A model generated the notes under the pieces. It saw only the letters and a program-made list of their open reading frames with translations, had not been told where the DNA came from and did not search any database. A stretch of 64,000 nucleotides of DNA from Myxococcus landrumus. GTDB taxonomy: Bacteria; Myxococcota; Myxococcia; Myxococcales; Myxococcaceae. The stretch's first letter is position 1. Each line of letters opens with the position of its first letter. Of the stretch, positions 18,755 to 28,224 are shown piece after piece. Where the stretch lies: the NCBI RefSeq assembly GCF_017301635.1, contig NZ_CP071091.1:8548501-8612500 (forward strand), read 5' to 3'. The position numbers and the translations under genes are program-made.

Positions 18755-20368
18755 TCAGTGGTCGCCGTAGGGACCGCGCTCCACGTCGGGGCCGTACCGG
18801 TCCGGGCGCTTCGGAGGCATCGGCGTCTTCTTCTCCTCCTCCGCCTCCTCGTCCAGCGTGGGCGCCCCCGGGTGGCCCAGGCCGCCGCGCTTCTCCCAGT
18901 TGAAGGGCGCGAAGTCGGCCGACCCCACCGAGGTGCGCCAGCTCGCCTTCCTTCGCGCGTAGAGCGTCAGCGGCAGGGCCACGAAGAGGACGTTGCCCGC
19001 GATGAGGATGAGCACATAGGTCAGCGGACTGCCGACCTTGATCTGCGACGGCGGGATGAAGCTCAACACGAACGCGATGAGCGCGCCGATGAGCCCCGCG
19101 CCACCGATGACCCACATGCCCGCGTCACCCCCTGGCACCCGGTAGGCGCGAGGCGTCTTCGGCTCGCTGTAGCGCAGGTAGATGGCCGCCGAGAACATCA
19201 GCATGTACATGATGAGATACAGCGTCGACGTGAGCTGGCTGAGTATCTGGTAGGCGGCCTGGACCGACGGCAGGATGACGAACATCAACGCCAGGAACGT
19301 CACCAGGAGCCCCTGCGCGATGAGGATGTGGCTGGGCGCTCCGTGCTTGTTGACCCGCTGGAAGAACGGCGGCAGGTAGCCCGCGCGCCCCACCGCGCCC
19401 AGCGCCGACGACGGTCCCGAAACCCAGACCGTGACACTGCCCAGCACTCCCAGGAACAAGGCCACCGCGACGACGGACGACAGCCACGGCGCGCCGAAGG
19501 ACTTGAAGAAGTCCCGGTACGAGACCAGCAGGCTCTGTGTCAGATTGATTTGCGTCTTCGGGATGATGAGGCTGATGGCCAGCGTGCCCAGCACGAACAC
19601 CACCACCGTGGCCACCGACGCCATCAAGATGGCGAGCGGATAGTTCCGCTTGGGATTGCGCACATCCTTCACGTGGATGGCATTCATCTCCATGCCTGAA
19701 TAGAAGAGGAAGATGGAGGCGGCCAGCACCAGGTTGCTGAACTTGCTGAAGTCGGGAAGCACCTTGTCCCAGCCCATCTGAATCTGGACCGGGCGTCCCT
19801 CGGCCAGGTACGTCGCCCCCAGCACGATGAGCAGGCCCGCGGGGATGATGGTGCCGATGAGCCCTCCCCACTTGGCGATGGTCGCGGACGCCTTGAGGCC
19901 CCGCATCGTCACCAGGGTCGCGGCCCAGTACAGGCCCAGCACGATGAGCACCGTGTAGAACTTGTTGGAGGAGAGCGCCTTGTCCCACGTCTGGTTGGGG
20001 CCGACGAAGGCCAGCGACACCGCGCCGTAGGTGAGCACCGTGGGGAACCAGATGGTGGACTGCATCCACACCAGGAAGATGGCGAGGAAGCCCCACCGCG
20101 GCCCGAAGGCCTCTCCCACCCAGCGGAACACGCCGCCCTTCTCGGGCCAGCCCGTGGCCAGCTCCGCCGCGACGAGCGCGACGGGGATGAGGAAGAACAC
20201 CGCCGCGAACGTGTAATAGAAGATGGACGTGAGGCCGTACTCGGCCTCGGCTGGCAGGCCGCGCAGACTGACGACGGCCGTGATGTTCATGATGGCCAGC
20301 GTGAGGACGCCCAAGGTGGGCGCTGCGATTCGCGCGGCGGTGGACCTGCCTGCTGCTCCGGAACCCAT
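18755..20368 (-). CDS. APC-superfamily amino acid transporter (glutamate:GABA antiporter-like)
   Basis: 537 residues with about 12 membrane segments. The ATG at 20366-20368 is chosen because it directly precedes the first helix (TLGVLTLAIMNITAVVSLRG). The pattern GLTSIFYYTFAAVFFLIPVALVAAELATGWPEKGGVF and FLFYSGMEMNAIHVKDVRNPKRNYP (shown in parts) matches the GadC-like branch of APC. The cytoplasmic C-tail (about 60 residues) is charged and Pro-rich, unlike the classical GadC plug. It is 35 bases downstream of the outer-membrane-like gene, so the two are probably co-transcribed. Substrate is an amino acid; which one is not readable. Confidence 0.88.
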   Translation of the reverse strand: MGSGAAGRSTAARIAAPTLGVLTLAIMNITAVVSLRGLPAEAEYGLTSIFYYTFAAVFFLIPVALVAAELATGWPEKGGVFRWVGEAFGPRWGFLAIFLVWMQSTIWFPTVLTYGAVSLAFVGPNQTWDKALSSNKFYTVLIVLGLYWAATLVTMRGLKASATIAKWGGLIGTIIPAGLLIVLGATYLAEGRPVQIQMGWDKVLPDFSKFSNLVLAASIFLFYSGMEMNAIHVKDVRNPKRNYPLAILMASVATVVVFVLGTLAISLIIPKTQINLTQSLLVSYRDFFKSFGAPWLSSVVAVALFLGVLGSVTVWVSGPSSALGAVGRAGYLPPFFQRVNKHGAPSHILIAQGLLVTFLALMFVILPSVQAAYQILSQLTSTLYLIMYMLMFSAAIYLRYSEPKTPRAYRVPGGDAGMWVIGGAGLIGALIAFVLSFIPPSQIKVGSPLTYVLILIAGNVLFVALPLTLYARRKASWRTSVGSADFAPFNWEKRGGLGHPGAPTLDEEAEEEKKTPMPPKRPDRYGPDVERGPYGDH

Positions 20369-20403
20369 GAGGATGCCTCCTGGTCCCGTGTCACGTTGGT
20401 GAC

Positions 20404-21744
20404 TCAGTAGCGGTACTGGAAGGTGAACTGCACCCGGAAGGCCTGGCCGGACCGGCTGTTGATGGCTCGGTTGTACCCCCACAGTCCCTCGAGGCCCGCC
20501 TGGGCGCCCTCGATGAGATCGGCGACCAGGTTCAGCGAGGCGTATTGCGAGCGCCGGAAGCCCGTGGCCCCCAGGGCCTCCTCATGGTCCCGGTCCCAGA
20601 CCTTGAGCCAGCCATACGTCGCCGTGGAGCTCAGCATCTCCGTCCACTCGTACATGAAGCCCACGTAGCCCCCCAGCACCGGGAGGGCGTCGAGCGAGCC
20701 GTCCTCGTCCGGCGCGGCGTCGTACTGCGAGTCCCCCGTGTCGTTGACGTAGGCGGCGATGCCCTGGCCCCCTGTGATTCCCACCTGGAGCGTGTGCTTG
20801 TGTCCGAGGTGATAGGCGCCCGTCAGGTTGCCGCCGATGCCCAGCACCGTGTCGCTGGAGTCCCGCTCCGTGGCCTGACTGCTCACGGCGCGAACCAGGC
20901 CGGCGAGCTGGAGGTGGCCCCAGGGGCCCTCGGCGCGCCAGGAGACGACGCCGTCGGGAACGATATCGCGAGGGGCCTGACCGCTGGTGGGGACGTTGGA
21001 GCCGGGCTGTTCGAGCGCGACCTGGAGGAACATCCGCAAGTGCTCGTCGTGGTTCAGCCGGTGGCCATAGCGCAGGACCGCGTGCTTCATGAACACGAGG
21101 GCGTTGGGGCCCTCGAAGTCCAGCGTCTTGGGATAGGCGTCGACGTCGGCGAACGTCGAATCAGCGAACCCCGCGACGAAGCCTCCGAGCTGCGCGTAGG
21201 CGTAGTTGGGATGGATGCCGAAGGACGTGTGCGGCTGGGCGAAGCTGGTGTTGAAGAGCAGCCGCATGGGGCCCAGGTCCGTCTGGCCTCGGAACTCGAT
21301 GGAGACGTCGGACGGGTTGGCGGTGGCGGTGGTCTGCGCGCCCGAGGACTCGTGGAACTCCTGGCCTCGGACGGGGATGGCGGAGGTGGTGAACCAGGTG
21401 GGCGTCTCCAGCAGCTTGGACGTCACCATGAAGTTCGTGGTGGCCGCGACGCCCAGCTTCACGAAGAAGTGGGTGGAGGGAATCTTGAAGTAGCCGGGCA
21501 GCGTCTTGTCGAAGACAGCGTGGTCGGGCCGAGGGGTGAAGTGCTGCGTGTTGGGAAGGAGCCCCAGGTCCAGGAAGGGCAGGACGGGGAGCTTCAGCGC
21601 TTCGTCCTCCACCTCCTTGGAGTCAGCGGTCGGAGCGTCCGGCTCGCTGGGTTGGGCTCGGGCCTCCCAGGCAACGGTGCTCAGCGCGGACAGCAGGGCG
21701 ATGGCGCCGCGCCGGAAGGTGGGTGACAGGGGCTTGAGAGTCAT
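20404..21744 (-). CDS. Outer-membrane beta-barrel-like protein
   Basis: 446 residues; GAGGAAGC precedes the ATG at 21742-21744. A signal peptide (about 1-31, ending WEARAQ) is followed by an N-terminal linker and then amphipathic beta-strand-like sequence throughout. It ends with alternating aromatic strand FRVQFTFQYRY, a typical barrel C-terminal signature with aromatic last residue. The middle contains SIEFRGQTDLGPMRLLFNTSF (split), AYAQLGGFVAGFADS and VGFMYEWTEMLSSTATYGWLK, which resemble the DcaP/porin-like class. Between two amino-acid permease genes on the same strand, so it may be the outer-membrane port for their substrate. Confidence 0.75.
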   Translation of the reverse strand: MTLKPLSPTFRRGAIALLSALSTVAWEARAQPSEPDAPTADSKEVEDEALKLPVLPFLDLGLLPNTQHFTPRPDHAVFDKTLPGYFKIPSTHFFVKLGVAATTNFMVTSKLLETPTWFTTSAIPVRGQEFHESSGAQTTATANPSDVSIEFRGQTDLGPMRLLFNTSFAQPHTSFGIHPNYAYAQLGGFVAGFADSTFADVDAYPKTLDFEGPNALVFMKHAVLRYGHRLNHDEHLRMFLQVALEQPGSNVPTSGQAPRDIVPDGVVSWRAEGPWGHLQLAGLVRAVSSQATERDSSDTVLGIGGNLTGAYHLGHKHTLQVGITGGQGIAAYVNDTGDSQYDAAPDEDGSLDALPVLGGYVGFMYEWTEMLSSTATYGWLKVWDRDHEEALGATGFRRSQYASLNLVADLIEGAQAGLEGLWGYNRAINSRSGQAFRVQFTFQYRY

Positions 21745-21867
21745 TGCTTCCTCGGTCACAAAACGTGACCGGAAACATATGGAGCTTGCCTGCCAGGACA
21801 CGGCGCCCCCAGGGGAGGAGGAGTGTCTAGGACTCCCCGCGCCTGCTTCATTCGAACGGTGCGGGCT

Positions 21868-23199
21868 TCAGCGCGAGGGCGCGTGAGGAAGTCCGCCGTG
21901 GTGTCTGGATTGGATGAGCCACTGCACCAGTGCGCTGCCCGCGACGGCGAGGAGGATGAGCAGCAGCGAGAGGGGCTGCTTCTTCCCGGTGCTGACCAGG
22001 AAGGTGCCCAGGACGATGGCCATGAGGGCCATGCCGATTCCGACCACGACCTTGGACGCGCCCGTCTGTCGCGCGAGCTTCCAGCAGGCCACGTGGGCGG
22101 CGAGGTAGCAGACGAGGAACGTGGCGCTGGCGATGTTGGCGATGGCGCCCAGGCTCAGGGTGTTGACCATGACGAGGATGGCCACCACGCCCCAGAGGAA
22201 GCCCCGGGTGCCCTGGTGCCCGAACTTCGTGCTGAAGGCCTTGGGGAGCTGGTCGGCGTGTGCCAGCGCGGAGGAGACGTTGAGCGCCGCGAACAGCGTG
22301 GCGTTGATGGCGGATGCGGTGGCGAGCAGCGCGCCGAGCGCGACGACGGTGAACCCCGCGTTGCCGAGCACCGGCCGGGCCGCCTGGGCCACGGCGGTAT
22401 CCGCATCGCGAGCGAGCTGGTCAGGGGGCACCAGGGCGAGCACGGTGATGGACAAGCCCACGTAGAGCAGGGTGACCACGCCGATGGCCAGGTAGATGGC
22501 GCGGGGGATGGTCTTCCTGGGGTTGGCGACGTCCGCGCCCGCGTTGGCCATCATCCCGAAGCCCGAGTACGCGAAGAAGCACAGGCCCACGCTCGACACG
22601 AGGGTGGTGAGTCCCAGGTGGACGTCGGTGCTCGTGTCGCGGGTGCCGCCGGTGGACATGGACCAGAGCCCGGCGGCGAGGAGGACCGCGAGGATGACGA
22701 GCTTGATGGACACGAGGATGACTTCCGCGCGTCCCACCGCGCCGGAGCCTGCGACGTTGAGCGCAGCCAGCAGGATGACGATGAGCGAGCCGAAGACCGC
22801 GAACCACCCGTGGCCCCCCGAGGGAATGAACAGCTTGGTGGCGTAGGCGCCGAAGGTCTTCGCCACCATGGCGACGCTGATGACCAGGGTGACCAGGTAG
22901 ATGAGCGAGAGCGTGCCCGAGACGACGCCTCGCCCGAAGGCTTCCTCGAAGAAGCGGGTGATGCCACCGGAGCTGGGGTAGCGGGCGCTGAGCTTCGCGT
23001 ACGAGTAACCGGACAGCACGGCGACGACCCCCGCCAGCGCGAAGGCGAGCCAGGTCTCCGGGCCCACGAGCAGCGCGGCTTGCCCGAGCAGCGCGAAGAT
23101 GCCGGCGCCCACCATCGAGCCGATGCCCAACGCCGCGACGGACCAGACGCTCATCGTCGCTCGCCGGGCGGGTGCTCCCTTCGCCGAGTGCTCCGCCAT
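21868..23199 (-). CDS. APC-superfamily amino acid permease
   Basis: 443 residues, about 12 membrane helices, with GAGGGGC upstream of the ATG at 23197-23199. The first helix motif GIGSMVGAGIFALLGQAA is the substrate-binding G-S-x-V-G-x-G-I-F of APC transporters. ITRFFEEAFGRG and the helix 6 block YSGFGMMANAGADVANPRKTIPRAI (in parts) are also typical. It lies 123 bases upstream of the porin-like gene on the same strand. Substrate is a cationic or neutral amino acid by family only. 23200-23471 upstream holds no recognisable gene. Confidence 0.88.
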   Translation of the reverse strand: MAEHSAKGAPARRATMSVWSVAALGIGSMVGAGIFALLGQAALLVGPETWLAFALAGVVAVLSGYSYAKLSARYPSSGGITRFFEEAFGRGVVSGTLSLIYLVTLVISVAMVAKTFGAYATKLFIPSGGHGWFAVFGSLIVILLAALNVAGSGAVGRAEVILVSIKLVILAVLLAAGLWSMSTGGTRDTSTDVHLGLTTLVSSVGLCFFAYSGFGMMANAGADVANPRKTIPRAIYLAIGVVTLLYVGLSITVLALVPPDQLARDADTAVAQAARPVLGNAGFTVVALGALLATASAINATLFAALNVSSALAHADQLPKAFSTKFGHQGTRGFLWGVVAILVMVNTLSLGAIANIASATFLVCYLAAHVACWKLARQTGASKVVVGIGMALMAIVLGTFLVSTGKKQPLSLLLILLAVAGSALVQWLIQSRHHGGLPHAPSR

Positions 23200-23471
23200 G
23201 TCCGCCCCTCGATGCTGGCGTTCCTCCTGGCCCCCGCCGCGCCTGTCCCCCCACGACTCCGAGCCCTTGTGACGGGGCCCTCCGGGAACGTCCTTTCGAA
23301 GGTGAAGGCCGCCCGATGTGTCAACAAGCTTGGACAGGCGAGCCCAGCAAGACGCCCGCTGGGACGAGACCTGTCAGACGTGGGATGAGCTCATGTCCAC
23401 CCCCGTGAAGGCTCGCTACCCTCTGTCTCGTCACCGAGGAGGTCCTCCCATGGCGTTCCGCGAATCAGCGG

Positions 23472-26213
23472 TCATGAGCGGGGCGCGGGAGCGATTTCCA
23501 TCGAGGGAAGCGGCGTGGAGCCCAGGGCCTTGGGCCGGAGCGCGAGCAGCCGCAGTCCGTTGGCCACCACGAGCAGCGTGCTGCCTTCGTGCAGCACCAC
23601 CGCGTGGCTGATTTTCGTCAGGCCCAGGAGCGTCGCGATGATGAGCACGCCGCTGACGCCCAGCGCGATGACCAGGTTCTGCTTCATCACCGCCGTGGCC
23701 TGACGCGCCAGGCTCACCGCGAAGGGCAGCCGCGACAGGTCATCGCTCATCAACACCACGTCCGCCGTCTCCAGCGCCGCGTCCGAGCCCGCGCCACCCA
23801 TGGCCACGCCCACCGCCGCCGCGGCCAGGGCCGGAGCGTCGTTGACGCCGTCACCCACCATCGCCACCGAGCCCTCGCGCCCCATCTCCCGGACCGCCGT
23901 CACCTTGTCGGCGGGCATCAGCGGCGCCCGAGCCTCGTCCAGCCCCACCTGCGCCGCGATGGACTTCGCCACGCGCGAGTTGTCACCCGACAGCATCACC
24001 GTGCGCGCAATCCCCTGCTGCTTGAGCGTGGAGATGACATGCCGCGCCCCCGCGCGCACCGTGTCCGCCACCCCGAGCACCCCGAGGAAGCGGTCCGCCC
24101 GGCGCACGACCATCGTCGTCTGTCCCGACTCCTCCAGCCGGTCGACCCGCGCCCGGATGTCGTCAGGGACGGTGTCTCCCGCGAAGAGCGCGAGGTTGCC
24201 CACGGTGACCACCGCGTCGCCGACCTTCGCGCGCAGGCCCTTGCCGTGGACGGCCTCCATGTCACTGCCCGCGGCCGGCTTGAGCCCTCGCGAGGCCGCG
24301 GCCTCCACGATGGCGTGGGCCAGCGGATGCGCGGAGAGCGCCTCCACCGAGGCCGCCGTGCCCAGCAGGTCCTCCTCCGTCACGCCGTCCATGGGTGCGG
24401 TGCTGAGCAGCTTCGGCTTGCCCACCGTCAACGTGCCCGTCTTGTCGAACGCGATGGCGTTCACCTTGCCGAGCAGCTCCAGGTAGATGCCGCCCTTGAT
24501 GAGCACGCCGCCTCGCGCCGCCGCGGCGACGGCGGACAGCACGGCCGACGGCGTGGAGATGGCGAGCGCACACGGCGACGCGGCCACGAGCAGCGACACC
24601 GCGCGGAGCACCGCCTCCTCGAGCGGCGTGCCCAGGAGCACGAGCACCACGGGGAAGATGACCGCGCCAATCATCACCAGCGGCGCGAAGGTCCGCTCCA
24701 GCCGCTGGGCGAAGCGCTGATTGGGGCCCTTCTGGGCCTCGGCCTCGGCCACCATGTCCACCACGCGCGCGAGCACCGACTCCGAGGAGAGCCGGGTGAC
24801 CTCCACCTCGAGGAGCGCCTCGCAGTTCACCGTGCCGGAGAACACCTCATCCCCGGGCTGCTTGGGGACAGGCATCGACTCGCCCGTGATGGCGGCCTGC
24901 TCCAGGGAGCTCTTGCCCTCGCGGATGATGCCGTCGAGCGGGACGCGGTCTCCCGGGCGGACGACGACGCGGTCGCCTCGGAGCACCTGCGCCACGGGGA
25001 CCTCGACCAGCTCGCCGTCGCGACGCACGCGCGCCACTTCGGGACGCAGTGCACCCAGCGACTCGATGGAGCGCCGCGCGCGGTCCATCGCCCGATGCTC
25101 CAGCGCATGGCCCGCGCTGAAGAGGAAGAGCAGGAAGGCGCCCTCGAACCACGAGCCCAGCACCGCGGCGCCCAGGGCCGCGACGACCATCATCGTCTCG
25201 ATGTCGATGCGCAGCTGGAGCAGCGACTTCACCGAGCCCCGGATGGCGAAGAACCCACCGCTCACGATGGACAGCGCCCACGCGGCGGTGGGCGCCCAGG
25301 TGAGGGAGGGGACGAAGTGCTCCAGCGCCCAGCCCGCGACGAGCAACACGCCCGCGGCCACCACCAACGGCATCTCCAGCAGCGGCGCCAGACCACCACC
25401 ATGGGCATGGTGCGAGCACGCGTGCCCGTGGCTGGGGACCTCCAGCGTGTAGCCCAGCGACTTCGCCTGCGCCTCGATGTCCTTCAGGGAGACCGTCTCG
25501 CTGTCGTACTCGACGACGAGCCGCTCGCTGGCATAGGCCACGTTCGCGGACAGCACACCCGTCAGCTTGCCGAGCCCATGCTCGATGGCCGTCGCAGAGT
25601 CCGCCGAGGTCATCCCTCGCACGAACCAGGTGTGGCCCTTGTACCGCTTCGCCACCTGCGCGCCCGTGCGCTGCGCCGTCGCGAGCAGCGTGGCCGCGCT
25701 CACCAGCCCCGGGTTGTAGTGGAGGCAGATCTCCGGGTAGCCCTGGTCCCGGCGCAGGTGGACGTCGATGACGCCGTGCTGGGCCTCGAGCGCGGCCTCC
25801 AGCTTCTGGAACCGGCCCAGGTCGTCCGTCTCACCCGGGAGCGCGCCCTCCAGGTCGAGCTGGAGGGCCACGCCTCCGCCCTCCGCCGCGCGATACCCGG
25901 GCGGCCGGACGCGCTTGGGCTTCGCGTGGTGATGTCCGTGCCCCCCGTGGTCATGGTCGCAGCTCTCGCCATGTTCATGCGCATGCCCGTCACCGTGGGC
26001 AGGGTCATGTCCGTGGTCGTGATTGCACGAAGGGCCGTGGACGTGGGCCTCCGCGCTCTTGGTGCCGACGACCTTCAGGTCCTTGAACCGGGGCTTCGCG
26101 GCGGCGGGCTTCTCCGCCGCGAGAGACGGCCCGTCGCCATGCCCGTGGTCATGCCTGCACTCCGGACCGTGGACGTGGGTGTCCTGGGGGCTGCGATTCT
26201 TCTGTTCGGACAT
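23472..26213 (-). CDS. P1B-4-type heavy metal ATPase with His-rich N-terminus
   Basis: 913 residues from the ATG at 26211-26213; the 60 upstream codons in frame are low-complexity and unlikely. The N-terminal 85 residues are a Cys/His-rich tract (THVHGPECRHDHGHGDG, HGESCDHDHGGHGHHHA). Two HMA-like folds follow at about 95-245, but the second has GMTSADS where GMxCxxC is expected, so the metal-binding cysteines are missing. The core has the membrane SPCAL motif, DKTGTLT phosphorylation site, GDGVNDAPAL and a final HEGST. SPC plus HEG[GS]T defines the P1B-4 group (Co, Zn, Cd or Fe efflux) rather than CPC-type ZntA. It lies 20 bases after the vWA gene 26234-27208 and ends the cluster, so co-expression is likely. 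Confidence 0.9.
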   Translation of the reverse strand: MSEQKNRSPQDTHVHGPECRHDHGHGDGPSLAAEKPAAAKPRFKDLKVVGTKSAEAHVHGPSCNHDHGHDPAHGDGHAHEHGESCDHDHGGHGHHHAKPKRVRPPGYRAAEGGGVALQLDLEGALPGETDDLGRFQKLEAALEAQHGVIDVHLRRDQGYPEICLHYNPGLVSAATLLATAQRTGAQVAKRYKGHTWFVRGMTSADSATAIEHGLGKLTGVLSANVAYASERLVVEYDSETVSLKDIEAQAKSLGYTLEVPSHGHACSHHAHGGGLAPLLEMPLVVAAGVLLVAGWALEHFVPSLTWAPTAAWALSIVSGGFFAIRGSVKSLLQLRIDIETMMVVAALGAAVLGSWFEGAFLLFLFSAGHALEHRAMDRARRSIESLGALRPEVARVRRDGELVEVPVAQVLRGDRVVVRPGDRVPLDGIIREGKSSLEQAAITGESMPVPKQPGDEVFSGTVNCEALLEVEVTRLSSESVLARVVDMVAEAEAQKGPNQRFAQRLERTFAPLVMIGAVIFPVVLVLLGTPLEEAVLRAVSLLVAASPCALAISTPSAVLSAVAAAARGGVLIKGGIYLELLGKVNAIAFDKTGTLTVGKPKLLSTAPMDGVTEEDLLGTAASVEALSAHPLAHAIVEAAASRGLKPAAGSDMEAVHGKGLRAKVGDAVVTVGNLALFAGDTVPDDIRARVDRLEESGQTTMVVRRADRFLGVLGVADTVRAGARHVISTLKQQGIARTVMLSGDNSRVAKSIAAQVGLDEARAPLMPADKVTAVREMGREGSVAMVGDGVNDAPALAAAAVGVAMGGAGSDAALETADVVLMSDDLSRLPFAVSLARQATAVMKQNLVIALGVSGVLIIATLLGLTKISHAVVLHEGSTLLVVANGLRLLALRPKALGSTPLPSMEIAPAPRS

Positions 26214-26233
26214 GGCGTGTTCTTCCTGAAGAC

Positions 26234-27208
26234 CTAGTGGCGGTGGCGGCCGTGCTTGCGAGAAGAGTCGGGCTCCGGGGCCTTCACGGGCTCCGGCGCC
26301 GCATCCTCTTCGTGGTGGTCCTCGTCCTCGTGTTCCTCGGGGATGGGCTGGGTGAAGCGCTGCCCCGCGACCTCCAGGGTGAACGCCTTGCACTCGGCGG
26401 GCACCTCGAACTCCAGCACCGCGGGGAGCCGGCCCTCATACGACTTCAAGGTCCGCCCCTTCTCGTCATAGACCGTGCCGCCCGCCGCCACCGTCATCGT
26501 CTCGTCCACGAGCACCGCCACCAGCTCCGCCATCTCCTCCATGCGGTCGGCGATGCGGTGGCACCACAGGTGGCCCACGCCCGGATAGGTCTCGTGGGAG
26601 ACCTCCTCCATCTGCTCCTCGTCCACCTGGTCGCCCACGCCCACGAAGACGAAGCTCATCCGAGGCAGCCGGCCCGCGGCGATTTCCTTCGCCACCTGCG
26701 TGGCATAGGCCCGCACGTCGTTGCCGTCGGAGAGCTGCGAGTCGGTGATGATGACCGCCAGCCCTCGCCGGGCGCCTTGCTGCACCTGCTGCTTCATGTG
26801 CGCCACGAAGTCCCGCAGCACCGGCAGCATCACCGTGGCCTTGCCGTAGAAGCGAGGCCCCGGGAAGCGGAACTCCTTGGCCTGCGCCGCCGACAGCAAG
26901 CCCACTTCCTCCAACTGGCTGCCGTCGCCCGTGGCCCAGTACGCCACGCGCACCTGCCCATCGCGGTCCTTGCTGGCCAGGTACTCCAGCATCCACCGCA
27001 TCTGCGGCTCGACCAGGTTCTTCACTGGCGCCAGCTTCGCCAGCACCCCGCGAGGGCCGTACTCGTCCTCCATGCTCGCGGAGCCATCCATGTAGAGGGC
27101 CACGTCCAGCCCCTCCACCGTGGGGTCATGCAGCAGCGTGGCCACCACCTTGTTCCCCATCCGGTGCACGTCCGAGAACGGCCGGACAACCGCTTCGTGG
27201 CCAGCCAT
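26234..27208 (-). CDS. vWA-domain protein with acidic/His-rich tail (copy 1)
   Basis: 324 residues starting MAGHEAVVRPFSDVHRMG; its ATG overlaps the stop of the preceding vWA gene (ATGA, 27208). A vWA fold is supported by the MIDAS-type DGSAS (replacing D-x-S-x-S), then the Thr in GKATVMLP and the Asp in VIITDSQLSD. The C-terminal part (AVLVDETMTVAAGGTVYDEKG, LPAVLEFEVPAE) is a small beta domain shared by all three copies. The tail is unique: EEHEDEDHHEEDAAPEPV... ending RKHGRHRH. The vWA part resembles the TerF/stress-protein type. Probably cytosolic and metal-dependent; function unknown. Confidence 0.85.
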   Translation of the reverse strand: MAGHEAVVRPFSDVHRMGNKVVATLLHDPTVEGLDVALYMDGSASMEDEYGPRGVLAKLAPVKNLVEPQMRWMLEYLASKDRDGQVRVAYWATGDGSQLEEVGLLSAAQAKEFRFPGPRFYGKATVMLPVLRDFVAHMKQQVQQGARRGLAVIITDSQLSDGNDVRAYATQVAKEIAAGRLPRMSFVFVGVGDQVDEEQMEEVSHETYPGVGHLWCHRIADRMEEMAELVAVLVDETMTVAAGGTVYDEKGRTLKSYEGRLPAVLEFEVPAECKAFTLEVAGQRFTQPIPEEHEDEDHHEEDAAPEPVKAPEPDSSRKHGRHRH

Positions 27209-28143
27209 CAGTGGTGGTCCTCGTCTTCGTCGTGGTGGTCCTCGTCGGGCAGGGGCTGCTTGAAGCGCTGGCCATTCACCTCCAGCGTGAAGCTCTCCGC
27301 GCCCTCGGGGATGTCGAACTCGAGCACGGCGGGCAGGCGGCCCTCGTACGTCTTCAGCACCTGGCCCTTGTCGTCGTAGATGGTGCCGCCCGCGGCCACC
27401 GTCATGTTTTCGTCCACGAGCACCGCGACCAGCTCGGCGACCTGGGTGATTTCCTTCGCGATGCGGTGACACCACAGGTGGCCCACGCCTCGGAACTCCA
27501 TGTGGGCAATGCGCTCGAGCTGGGCCTCGTCGATGCCATCTCCCACGCCGACGAGCACGAAGTTCATCCGAGGCAGGCGCCCCGCGACGATGTCCTTCGC
27601 CACCTGCGCGGAGAAGCGCTCCACCTCTTCCGCGTCATGGAGCTGCCCGTCCGTGACGATGACCGCGCAGCCGCGCCTGGCGCCCTTCGGCACCTGGCTC
27701 TTCAGGTACTGCACGTAGTCCTTCAACGCGGGTGCCAGGAACGTGTGTCCGCCGAGCTTCTTGGCTCCGGGGAACTTGTACTGCTTGACGTCCACGCCCA
27801 TCAGCTCGCCAATCACCTCCACGTCCTTGCCGGACTGCCCGCTCGCCCAGTAGGCGACGCGCAGCATGCCGTTGCGGTCCTTGGTGGCCAGGTACTCGAG
27901 CATCCACTGCACCTGCGGCTCCACCTGGTTGGCCGGGTCCTTCAGCGGGGCCCCGCGCAGCCACTCCAGGAAGGAGCGCTTGGGGCGCTCGTACTTGTAC
28001 TCCTCCTCCATGCTGCCGGACGCGTCCATGTAGATGGCGACGTCCAACCCCTCGACGGTGGGGTCATGCAACAGCACGGCACGGACTTTCCCCTCTTCGA
28101 CGTGCAGATCCGAAAACGGCTCGACCGGTTTCTCGTGGCCCAT
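27208..28143 (-). CDS. vWA-domain protein with acidic/His-rich tail (copy 2)
   Basis: 311 residues, ATG at 28141-28143 after GGGGGAA. Same layout as the neighbours: MGHEKPVEPFSDLHVEEGKV leader, LHDPTVEGLDVAIYMDASGSM with an intact MIDAS D-x-S-x-S, HTFLAPAL, VIVTDGQLHD, HMEFRGVGHLWCHRIA and the beta domain AAGGTIYDDKG. The tail is short and acidic with His (PLPDEDHHDEDEDHH). It is much closer to copy 3 than to copy 1, so the copy 2/3 duplication is the younger one. Stop overlaps the start of copy 1. Confidence 0.87.
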   Translation of the reverse strand: MGHEKPVEPFSDLHVEEGKVRAVLLHDPTVEGLDVAIYMDASGSMEEEYKYERPKRSFLEWLRGAPLKDPANQVEPQVQWMLEYLATKDRNGMLRVAYWASGQSGKDVEVIGELMGVDVKQYKFPGAKKLGGHTFLAPALKDYVQYLKSQVPKGARRGCAVIVTDGQLHDAEEVERFSAQVAKDIVAGRLPRMNFVLVGVGDGIDEAQLERIAHMEFRGVGHLWCHRIAKEITQVAELVAVLVDENMTVAAGGTIYDDKGQVLKTYEGRLPAVLEFDIPEGAESFTLEVNGQRFKQPLPDEDHHDEDEDHH

Positions 28144-28177
28144 TGTTCCCCCTGCTAGATGGCGGGACGGTATCACC
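28144..28177 (-). repeat. Leader repeat upstream of vWA copy 2 (second copy at 29161-29200)
   Basis: TGTTCCCCCT, then GGCGGGACGGTATCACCTTCC, appears at 28144-28179 and again at 29162-29205. Both lie immediately upstream of a vWA start, so the duplicated unit included the translation leader. Confidence 0.7.
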
Positions 28178-28224
28178 TTCCGACAGTGCCAGCGGCGCTC
28201 GGTGCGCCGCCATCACCATCCGAA

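Noticed and set aside
23589..26237. An 882-codon plus-strand frame opposite the metal ATPase
   Set aside because: Same antisense effect; the ATPase frame has all catalytic motifs, the other has none.
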